Source: Pseudonocardiales bacterium (GTDB taxonomy: Bacteria > Actinomycetota > Actinomycetes > Mycobacteriales > Pseudonocardiaceae). From it: 64,000 nt of DNA. This document shows positions 46,101-51,829 of this stretch, in pieces. The position numbers and the translations under genes are program-made. The first letter of the stretch is position 1. Each line of letters begins with the position of its first letter. Below the pieces are notes generated by a model. The model was not told where the DNA came from and searched no databases. It worked only from the letters and a program-made list of their open reading frames with translations. Where the stretch lies: the NCBI GenBank assembly GCA_019241525.1, contig JAFAWY010000131.1:1-64000 (forward strand), in the 5' to 3' direction.

Positions 46101-46894
46101 CGGACTGCTGTCACCACGCCGCCTGCCGTGACGTAGCGCCGAGCCAGCGGACCGGCCAGAGCACCGTCTTGTCCGACGGGCAAGGTGCGTAGATGTCGGG
46201 CACTCAACTGGGTCGCGACAGAATCGGCGTCCACCGCCGGTAGATCCGGCCGTGTGAAAATGCGGTGATCGCCAATGATCGTGGTCTCGGTACCGTCCAT
46301 TGCCCGGATCGCGGCGGCGACCTGGGCCGGCAAGTCGGCCTCGGCGACCAGCGCCAGCTGCGCATCGAGCACCACCCCGGCGGCGCCACCGGCGATGGCC
46401 GCGGCAGCTGTGTGTGGACCGATACCCCCTGCCACCCAAACCGGGATCTCGATCCGTGAGTCGCGCAGCAACTGCTGCAACAACACGAATGTTGTCGTGG
46501 CACCAACTCGTCCGCCCGCTTCGGCGCCTTTGGCGATCAACCCGCGAGCCCCCGCCCGGATCGCCGCGTGCGCCTGCGCCACTGACGTCACTTCAATCAA
46601 CATGCGCCGGCCTGGGTCGGCCGGATACCGCACTTCGGGGCCGAGCACCACCACGTCGACCTGGTCCGGTAGATCAGCTGGCGATAGCGGGCACCCGGTT
46701 GGCAGCCGTACCCCGAACGTGCCGGGCCACCACCGGCATACTTCTGCCAGCGCAATGTGTGCCCGGTCGTGATCCCGTCCCAGGTCCAGGACACCCATCG
46801 AGCCAGCCCGCGCGAGCGCTACCACTAGAGCGGCGTTGGGCTCCTCGAACGGCGTGATCCCCACCACCAGCTCTCGGTCCTGCAGCCTGCTCAT
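40148..46894 (-). CDS. Lipid/polyketide synthase 1: (NMO-type ER)x2-KS-AT-ACP-KR
   Basis: 2248 residues. The N-terminal 620 are two nitronate-monooxygenase/FabK-like TIM barrels. The second has the flavin/catalytic motif GRECGGHVGR with His419 and FAGGIHDERSAAMVATL, as in PfaD enoyl reductases. The first carries the same motif as KGAEAGGRVG, with Arg129 in place of the histidine, so it is probably inactive. Then KS (642-1070; Cys823 in VDAACASSLAAID, EAHGTGTVVGD, GHTKCAAGIAG), AT (1180-1500; FLFPGQGSQRPGM, Ser1276 in GGHSYGE), one ACP (Ser1693 in SIDSIKRTE) and KR (about 1780-2240; LLTGGARGITA, DYSAANDAL). It resembles PfaA plus PfaD of PUFA synthases and HglE-type synthases. The start is the ATG 12 nt after AGGAAGG. 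First large gene of the operon. Confidence 0.92.
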   Translation of the reverse strand: MSRLQDRELVVGITPFEEPNAALVVALARAGSMGVLDLGRDHDRAHIALAEVCRWWPGTFGVRLPTGCPLSPADLPDQVDVVVLGPEVRYPADPGRRMLIEVTSVAQAHAAIRAGARGLIAKGAEAGGRVGATTTFVLLQQLLRDSRIEIPVWVAGGIGPHTAAAAIAGGAAGVVLDAQLALVAEADLPAQVAAAIRAMDGTETTIIGDHRIFTRPDLPAVDADSVATQLSARHLRTLPVGQDGALAGPLARRYVTAGGVVTAVRAAITHALHAAQLQSAQGLRPLVVQGPMTRVSDQAGFATAVAAAGGLPFLALALSDGEQTRTLLEHTAAAMDGRPWGVGILGFVPPEVRQAQLAAVQRVRPPYALIAGGRPAQAAPLEAAGIETFIHVPSPILLDRFLAEGARRFVFEGRECGGHVGRLASFPLWEMQLQRLLDFDNEHGCADQLRVLFAGGIHDERSAAMVATLAAPLIERGARVGVLMGTAYLFTQEAVAAGAIAPGYQEAALACAGTVLLETAPGHAIRCADSPYVHTFTETRARLAAAGLPQEEVWAELEQLNLGRLRIASKGLRRQGNALVTVDEQVQRREGMVMVGEVATLRHETTTIEALHHQVTEGAAAVLAARVADLIDEPVDMATPPAQPLDVAIVGMAGIFPGAEDLAAYWANVLAAVDAVTDVPLERWDPAVYSQAAGAGGFLPEIPFDALVYGIPPAALASIEPVQLLALEVAARALRDAGYEQRPFNRERTSVIFGAEAGADLASAYGFRSLYPAYHGTLPAELDEQLPALTEDSFPGVLANVIAGRIANRLDLGGANYAVDAACASSLAAIDLACKELRAGTSSMVIAGGADVHNSIHDYLMFASVRALSPTGRCRPFDASADGIALGEGVACVVLKRLADAERDGDRIYAVIKGIGSASDGRSLGLTAPRPEGQRRALERAYQMAGISPRDVGLVEAHGTGTVVGDRTELAVLTELFAAAGTPSGSCTLGSVKSQIGHTKCAAGIAGLIKAALAVHAGVRPPTSQLRDPNPYWDPAVSPFAFDLAARPWPSSSARIAGVSAFGFGGTNFHAVVSSYEGAPQPRHGVDAWPAELFLFTGLDRSAAIAKIDRLASLLMTNDTAGRPWRLRDLARGLSEETGHHRVWMAVVAEDLDDLATKLARARAGAMGDGVFLASEGAGAIGQIAFLFPGQGSQRPGMLTDLFVAFPRLQRFLELGGRWADAMFPATAFDENGAARQRATLTDTRVAQPALGIAGLVMHELLTSLGVQPDHLGGHSYGELVALAVAGTVSNEDLLEISEARGQAILKAAGSDPGMMAAVVATAEQVRALLGDGPVVVANHNAPSQAVISGPAFAVEAALKRLGEAGLSSARLPVACAFHSPVVADASRAFATELERHAFGSPRLPVWSNTTAALYPGDPAAIRAMLAAHVAEPVGFVEQVEAMYAAGVRIFVEAGPGRVLTRLVDEILADRPHTTVPTDIPGEPGLRRLLLALAELAVAGIPIDPAGLFHGREARPVPASGSTTDSRTIAPRRAGWVVNGHLVKTADGQYLRGGLRPARRVAAPAGESPSSAGSTAGREATVLEFLRSTRELVAAQREIMLGYLGTTPVPAELPARGLPPAAVSPATAAPLAPLQDAMIDTRIDAAPERVEPGELTSDSVLATVRTLVSDRTGYPVDMLGADLDLEADLSIDSIKRTELVGLLTDQLGFACTNSPLDDSVTEELSQLRTLRSIVDWIVERLGMQSPADPAVSVQSGRPPRAQRYLVEATPSPLHPGGPKTSMAGQRVTIIGDGGGLALDLAVLLEQHGAEVRLLGMDQVVQNTRTDALVYLAALDRGRAAILPDGFIALRDAIRGGVSGLLVVTGSGGRFARTQNPNGVAGVGLAGLVRTIAREFPDRFVRVVDVDPKDEPAHLAEHLLTELITPDAPAAVGYVAGERVTLQVVPAPLRSGAVGVAGLGPESVVLLTGGARGITARVAAGLARVSGCHLELAGRTAPPSSDEDLVTAAAADRVTLRRVLAQSGTGTPAEIDAAASRLLAERAIRTTLGELSGLAASVHYSAVDVRDPASVTALMNDVYRRHGRLDGIVHGAGVLADRLLVDKTAEDFTQVWETKVNGARALVEAARGDLKFLVLFGSVSGVFGNRGQADYSAANDALDTLARIWTPRACGRVVAVDWGPWAAFENGTGMVSAELEREYARRGIGLIDPEDGVACLLAELANGTEPQVVYMCAHPAAFEVPAFEVGQDG

Positions 46895-47003
46895 CCTGGG
46901 CTTCGTCCTTCCTGTACTACGCGGCGACCCCGGGCAGTCCGAAGTGGTTGCCGGGGTGTGGCGGGCGCGTGGCTGGTGCGTCTGGCGTGCGCAGGGTTGG
47001 GGT

Positions 47004-47039
47004 GACCCGGGTGATCCCCCCTCGATGACCACCCGGGTC
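47004..47039. promoter_or_regulatory. Inverted repeat in the synthase operon leader
   Basis: GACCCGGGTG / CACCCGGGTC: perfect 10-bp arms, 16-base spacer, 110-145 bp upstream of the first synthase start and downstream of the small 32-codon ORF. It could be an attenuator hairpin in the leader RNA or a repressor site. Confidence 0.45.
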
Positions 47040-47104
47040 CGCCAGTGATGCGGCAACGGAAGAATCCGGCCACTCGCTAAAGACGGGCGACCTTGCGACT
47101 GCCG

Positions 47105-47203
47105 CTATGGCACAGCGTGGATTGCTGTCGCTGACGCCGAGTTCGTGACCACGAAAAAGACAACCGCAATTGTCGCTAGCACGGTCAGGCCCCCCTTGCC
47201 CAT
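47105..47203 (-). CDS. Possible 32-residue membrane or secreted peptide
   Basis: ATG frame of 32 codons on the operon's strand, 210 bp upstream of synthase 1. The peptide has a lysine near the start, a hydrophobic core (LTVLATIAVVFFVV) and a polar Thr/Ser/Ala end, i.e. a bare signal-peptide or single membrane-helix shape. GAGGGG lies about 14 nt upstream, a long spacing. It may be a small membrane protein made with the lipid synthases or a leader ORF; it could also be chance. Confidence 0.35.
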   Translation of the reverse strand: MGKGGLTVLATIAVVFFVVTNSASATAIHAVP

Positions 47204-47477
47204 CGTACTGGCTACTGCCCCTCATTCGGGGCTACTGACTTACGAAGAGTAACACTAGGTGATAGCAGAGGTGCCTACAAGGCCCAATGTATCTCTGATG
47301 GCGTATTAGTACGGACCAGAATGGGGGACAGGTACTTACTTAATGGATCCGTGCTACGTAGGTAGCCCGTTGCCGGGTAGCGCTCAGCCCAGTCACTCTT
47401 AGTCACTCCACAGCCGTCCTCCATTGTCGCTCGGCTGGTGATCAGGTACATCTGGATCTTGACCGTCGGGAGGCGCC

Positions 47478-49364
47478 GTGCGCTGGCTGAGAAGGTGTGC
47501 GTCGTTGGTCTTCGCGGTCGTGCTAGCCACTTCGTCGGCATGTGCAGCGGCTCCGCCGCCATCTTCCAGGGCGGCCTCGTGTGCGGTAACGAAGACGGCG
47601 AACGTGGCGGTCCCGATGCGTGACGGCACCGTGCTGCGTGCCGACGTCTACCGGCCGGCCATCGCTGAGGCAGTTCCCGTGATCTTGATGCGGACGCAGT
47701 ACAGCAAGGACGCTGCACAGGTTGAGGCCGGGCGATATCAGCATCCGGAGTGGTTCGCGTCCCACTGCTATCTCGTCGTGATCCAGGACGTCCGGGGACA
47801 GGGCGCCTCAACAGGAACGTTCTCCGAGTTCACTGATGATCGCAATGACGGCTATGACAGTGTCGAATGGGGCTCGCGGCTGCCCGGATCATCCGGAAAG
47901 GTCGGTATGTACGGGTCGTCCTACGTCGGCGCGACCCAATGGTTAGCCGCCGAGACCGGTCCACCGCACCTGGCCACCATCGTGCCGGCCAACACTGCGT
48001 CGGACTACTACGAGGGTTGGACATACGAGCATGGTGCGTTCCGGCTGAACTTCATCGAGCCGTGGGCAATGGAGATCACGGTGTCGGCGGCCAAAAGTCG
48101 TGGTGACGCCAAGGTCGCTGAGCAGCTCACGCGGGACTCCTTGGACGTCGCTACCTGGTTGCGGTATGCGCCATACCGCAGTTTCCCGCCGTTGCACCCA
48201 GGCGACGGTGTGGTTGCGCCATATTTTTTTGACTGGATCTCTCACCGCGCTGACGGTCCGTACTGGCAGCGATGGGCGCCACAACAGTATTACCCCAAGA
48301 TCGGCATCCCGGTGCTGCACATCGAAGGTTGGTATGACGCATTTCTCTTCGGTGGCGTGCGCAATTTCACCGGCATGGTCAGCTCCGGTGGATCAGCGTC
48401 CGCGCGCCGTGATCAACGGATCGTGATCGGCCCGTGGGATCACCTCGGTTGGGGCCGGCCAAACAGCTCTGCAGCACCGATGCTCAAGCAGATCGGACCG
48501 GTGGGCAATTCCCCAATTAACGAACTGATGCTCGCCTGGTGGGATCACTTTCTTAAAGGCGTCGACAACGGTGTCAGTAATGGGCCGACAGTCAATTACT
48601 TCGAGATGGGCGCCAATGTGTGGAAAACTACAACGTCCTGGCCAATTCTCGGTACTCGGTGGATAAAGTATTATTTGTCCAGCGGCGGGCATGCCTCGTC
48701 GGTGACGGGCGACGGTCAACTGCTCGCGACTGAGCCAATTACCACGCAGCAGCCTGATACCTATGACTACGATCCTCGTGACCCCGTGCCCAGCGTGGGC
48801 GGCCATTCCTGCTGTGCGGCGCTGAGCGGTACCCAAGGCCCCTATGACCAGCATGCCGTGGAGCAGCGACCCGATGTACTGGTGTACAGCAGCCCGCCGC
48901 TAGCCACCGACACCGAAGTGACCGGGCCGGTCAGCGTCACGCTCTACGCCAGCTCGTCAGCCCCCGACACCGATTGGACGGCGAAACTGGTCGATGTGCG
49001 TCCCGACGGTACGGCCGTCAACCTGAACAACGGCATCCAGCGGGCCAGCTTCCGGGAGTCGAGTAGTGCACCTTCACCGATCGAGCCGGGCAAGGTCTAC
49101 CAGTACACCATCGCAGTGTGGCCGACGAGCAACCTTTTCCGCGCCGGTCACCGGATCCGCTTGGAGATCTCCTCAAGCGATTTCCCGCAGTTTGATCCAA
49201 ACCCCAATACCGGCTCGTGGCTGGGCGACAGCACCACGACGCAGATTGCCCACCAGACTGTGCTGCACGATGTCGAGCACCCGTCAGTGCTGGTATTGCC
49301 CCTCGTTCCGGCTGCGGCGTCGGGCAAGTCCAGCGCCACATTCCCGATCAGTACCGCGCGCTGA
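47478..49364 (+). CDS. Exported CocE/NonD family hydrolase (X-Pro dipeptidyl-peptidase S15 type)
   Basis: 628 residues. The signal peptide ends near LATSSACAAAP; Cys22 could be lipidated, although the lipobox is imperfect. The catalytic alpha/beta domain begins with VPMRDGTVLRADVYRP and has Ser148 in YGSSYVGATQW; VIQDVRGQGASTG is the conserved loop before it. A jelly-roll C-terminal domain follows from about 470 (GPVSVTLYASSSAPDTDW, GHRIRLEISSSDFP). Members cleave esters or peptides; this one acts outside the membrane. GTG start with GGGAGG 4 nt upstream. Divergent from the synthase operon, so it might process that product. The last 17 bp overlap the convergent transporter gene. Confidence 0.88.
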   Translation: MRWLRRCASLVFAVVLATSSACAAAPPPSSRAASCAVTKTANVAVPMRDGTVLRADVYRPAIAEAVPVILMRTQYSKDAAQVEAGRYQHPEWFASHCYLVVIQDVRGQGASTGTFSEFTDDRNDGYDSVEWGSRLPGSSGKVGMYGSSYVGATQWLAAETGPPHLATIVPANTASDYYEGWTYEHGAFRLNFIEPWAMEITVSAAKSRGDAKVAEQLTRDSLDVATWLRYAPYRSFPPLHPGDGVVAPYFFDWISHRADGPYWQRWAPQQYYPKIGIPVLHIEGWYDAFLFGGVRNFTGMVSSGGSASARRDQRIVIGPWDHLGWGRPNSSAAPMLKQIGPVGNSPINELMLAWWDHFLKGVDNGVSNGPTVNYFEMGANVWKTTTSWPILGTRWIKYYLSSGGHASSVTGDGQLLATEPITTQQPDTYDYDPRDPVPSVGGHSCCAALSGTQGPYDQHAVEQRPDVLVYSSPPLATDTEVTGPVSVTLYASSSAPDTDWTAKLVDVRPDGTAVNLNNGIQRASFRESSSAPSPIEPGKVYQYTIAVWPTSNLFRAGHRIRLEISSSDFPQFDPNPNTGSWLGDSTTTQIAHQTVLHDVEHPSVLVLPLVPAAASGKSSATFPISTAR

Positions 49365-50682
49365 AGCCCAGCCGGAGATCCTGAAGGTCCTGGTCCTTGG
49401 TCTCTACGAGGGCTTTGGTGCACAATAGGCTGAGCAGCGATATCGCGCACAGCATGATGCCGATGGAGAAACTGCCGAAAGCTGCCGCCAATGGTGCGGC
49501 GACCAGCGGTGGTATCGCGCCGCCCGCAATGCCGGCCAGGTTGTAGCTAATACCGGCCCCTGTGTAGCGAAATCTGGTGGGAAAAGTCTCAGGCAGCAGT
49601 GCGCCGACAGGTCCGTAAGCAAGCCCCATCATCGTCAAGGTGACGATTACGCTGACCCCGAAGGCAATCGGAGTGCGGGTATTGAGAAGGGGAAATAACA
49701 GCAACGACCACACCACCGCTGCGCCGCAGGTCAGCATGACCACGATCCGGCGGCCAAGCCGGTCGGAAGCTATCGCCGACAGGATGACACCGGCCGCCAT
49801 TGCCGCTCCCGCGCCGATCCCGATGGACAGCACCAGAGCGCGGCTCAGCGCCGCCCCGGTGGGACTGGTGCCGTAGCTGGTGAGATACGTCGTACCGGTG
49901 TAAAACAGAGCGAAGATCATTGTTAACGTCCCGGCGGACAGCAGGATTTCCCGCGGCGCTTGGCTCAACGCTTCCCGCAACGGCGTGCGCGTCGCCAGCC
50001 GTTGCCGCTGATCGTGTCTGAATACCGGGGTCTCTTCGATTCTCCACCGGACATACATCCCCGCTCCGAGCAGCACGGTGCTGATCAAGAACGGGACCCG
50101 CCATCCGTAGTCAAGGAATGGCTGGTCGGTGTTACCGAGAGTGAGACCAGTGATCAAGAAGGTAGCGCTGGACAGAGCTAGCCCGATCGGCGCTCCAAGC
50201 TGGGGAAACATTGCGTACCAGCCCCGCTGCCCCGGCGGTGCGTACTCCGCAGCAAGTAACGTCGCGCCGGCCCACTCGCCCCCCACCGCCAGGCCTTGTG
50301 CGAACCGCAGCATCACCAGCAAGACCGGTGCTGCTATGCCGATTGTCGTGGCCCCGGGAAGAAGCCCGATCAGCACAGTCGCCATACCCATGAGCAGCAG
50401 CGTCGCGATCAGTGTCTGCTTGCGGCCGTACCGGTCTCCGTAATGCCCGAAGATCATCGCTCCGACTGGTCGGGCGACGAAAGCCACCGCGAAGGTGGCG
50501 AAGGACGCCACCGTGCCGGCGGTCGAGCCCAGCGCAGGGAAAAAGACTTTTGGAAAGACCAGCGCGGCGGCCGTGCCGTAGAGATAGAAGTCATAGAACT
50601 CAATGGTGGTACCGACACAACTTGCAAGCGCCACCCGACGCATCCCAGCGACTCCGGGTATTACCGCTTTTTTGCCATTCAT
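49348..50682 (-). CDS. MFS metabolite:H+ symporter (MHS family)
   Basis: 444 residues, 12 membrane helices. The N-terminus ASCVGTTIEFYDFYLYGTAAAL with Glu-x-x-Asp in helix 1, GHYGDRYGRKQTL in the 2-3 loop, RFAQGLAVGGEWAGATLLAAEYAP in helix 4 and IEETPVFRHDQ in the mid loop are the marks of the ShiA/ProP/KgtP-type symporter group. It imports a small organic acid or zwitterion with protons. Transcribed towards the exported hydrolase. It could take up a product released outside by it, which is inference only. Confidence 0.85.
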   Translation of the reverse strand: MNGKKAVIPGVAGMRRVALASCVGTTIEFYDFYLYGTAAALVFPKVFFPALGSTAGTVASFATFAVAFVARPVGAMIFGHYGDRYGRKQTLIATLLLMGMATVLIGLLPGATTIGIAAPVLLVMLRFAQGLAVGGEWAGATLLAAEYAPPGQRGWYAMFPQLGAPIGLALSSATFLITGLTLGNTDQPFLDYGWRVPFLISTVLLGAGMYVRWRIEETPVFRHDQRQRLATRTPLREALSQAPREILLSAGTLTMIFALFYTGTTYLTSYGTSPTGAALSRALVLSIGIGAGAAMAAGVILSAIASDRLGRRIVVMLTCGAAVVWSLLLFPLLNTRTPIAFGVSVIVTLTMMGLAYGPVGALLPETFPTRFRYTGAGISYNLAGIAGGAIPPLVAAPLAAAFGSFSIGIMLCAISLLSLLCTKALVETKDQDLQDLRLGFSARY

Positions 50683-50865
50683 TCCACCACTCTCTCCCGC
50701 AATCAGGGCTAATCACCATCACTGTGCCGCCTCGCCAGCTCTTCGCCAGTAGCGTGCACTCGTACGTGTACTAGACCTCTGTGCAAGAGAGGAACCATCA
50801 GCAGTCGCCAAATACCTCGTGCGTTCCCAGATCGTGGCCCAGCAGCCCTGTACCGGCTACCAATC

Positions 50866-51047
50866 AAGCTCCCGGCCTGGGCCTGAAGGTGGACAGCAGG
50901 GAGGAGCTGGACGCCTGGGCCGATTGGTTCGAAGAACAGGGCGTCACACACTCGCCGATCGTCGACGCAACGTACGGTTCGGTGCTGACCTTTAAAGATC
51001 CCGACCTGTTCCAGCTCGAGATGTTCTACCGCCCAAACCATCCGTGA
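50866..51047 (+). pseudogene. Truncated VOC (glyoxalase-like) gene
   Basis: Only the C-terminal half of a VOC-fold protein is present: GLGLKVDSREELDAWADWF, then VDATYGSVLTFKDPDLFQLE with the metal-ligand Glu, and MFYRPNHP before the stop. The 28 codons ahead of it in the frame are unlike any VOC N-terminus and no ribosome site is near. The first half, which should bring the other metal ligands, is missing. The remainder of 50683-51076 holds the transporter's promoter. Confidence 0.6.
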
Positions 51048-51076
51048 GGGCAACCCCGACATCGAGACGGAGCGGG

Positions 51077-51754
51077 TTAATTGCTGGTCCGGAAACCCGA
51101 ATACGGCTCCGTGGCGCGATGAGGCCAGTAGGTCGGATCGAGGATCAGATCGGCGCGGCCGGCGGTGGGAGCGATCAGACGAGCGTTGCGCTCGTCGCTG
51201 CCAGCGGTGCGTGCGGCCGCTTGTTCCGGGGTACGCCCGTATCGGCGGTGCCGGGCGGTCAGCCATGCTCGACGGGTGTGCTCGTCGGGTGCCAGAAACC
51301 ACACCTCGTCCAGCAACCCGCGAACTGCTGACCACGGCTCGGTATCGAGCAGCAGGTAATTACCTTCGGTGACGACCAGTGGCACGTCAGGCGGTACCGC
51401 GATGGCGCCCGCGATCGGTTCTTCGATCGCACGCCGGAACTCCGGGGCGTAGACGGTGCCGGCGTCTGGCGTGCGTAACCGGTGCAACAGTGCGACGTAG
51501 CCGGCAGCGTCAAAAGTGTCCGGCGCACCCTTGCGCGCCGCACGGCCTAACCGTTCCAGTTGGGCCTGCGCGAGGTGGTACCCGTCCATACCCACCAGGA
51601 CCGCGGCGCCACCGAGCCCGTCGACCAGCCGACGCGCCAGCGTTGACTTGCCGGCTCCTGGCGCTCCGGTGATGCCTAATATCCGCCTGCCTGCGCCACT
51701 GGCCAGGGTCTGCACGCGGGCTACCAAGTCAGGCCACTTCACCCCCACGGCCAT
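51077..51754 (-). CDS. Nucleoside/nucleotide kinase-like P-loop protein
   Basis: 225 residues. P-loop GITGAPGAGKSTLARRL near residue 26-42, VLVGMDGYHLA (the acidic Walker-B-like substrate site of the PRK/uridine kinase group), then RAARKGAPDTFDAAGYVALL, VVTEGNYLLLD and the lid segment TRRAWLTARHRRYG. It resembles the fructose-transport-associated/uridine-kinase-like proteins that phosphorylate small sugars, nucleosides or cofactors. The frame is open far upstream, but the ATG at 51754 starts the family region. Divergent from prpE; 75 bp between starts. Confidence 0.8.
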   Translation of the reverse strand: MAVGVKWPDLVARVQTLASGAGRRILGITGAPGAGKSTLARRLVDGLGGAAVLVGMDGYHLAQAQLERLGRAARKGAPDTFDAAGYVALLHRLRTPDAGTVYAPEFRRAIEEPIAGAIAVPPDVPLVVTEGNYLLLDTEPWSAVRGLLDEVWFLAPDEHTRRAWLTARHRRYGRTPEQAAARTAGSDERNARLIAPTAGRADLILDPTYWPHRATEPYSGFRTSN

Positions 51755-51829
51755 ATGCGCACCCCGTAACGTGGATGAACATGGATTCGCCATCGTCCAG
51801 GTTTTTGTTGTGGCGCAGGAGGACGTAGC

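Larger units (their letters stand above)
46895..47477. other. Divergent intergenic region upstream of the synthase operon
   Basis: About 580 bases between the synthase operon and the exported hydrolase gene. It contains an inverted repeat and a possible 32-residue ORF, listed separately. The stretch nearest the synthase gene is C-rich on the coding strand's complement, with several GGGT/ACCC runs; both promoters must lie here. Confidence 0.5.

Noticed and set aside
35755-46894. Enediyne polyketide synthase (PKSE) locus
   Set aside because: PKSE has one KS with ACP-KR-DH-PPTase in one chain and companion genes (thioesterase, UnbV/UnbU-type). Here there are two KS, an N-terminal enoyl reductase and lipid-type transferases.
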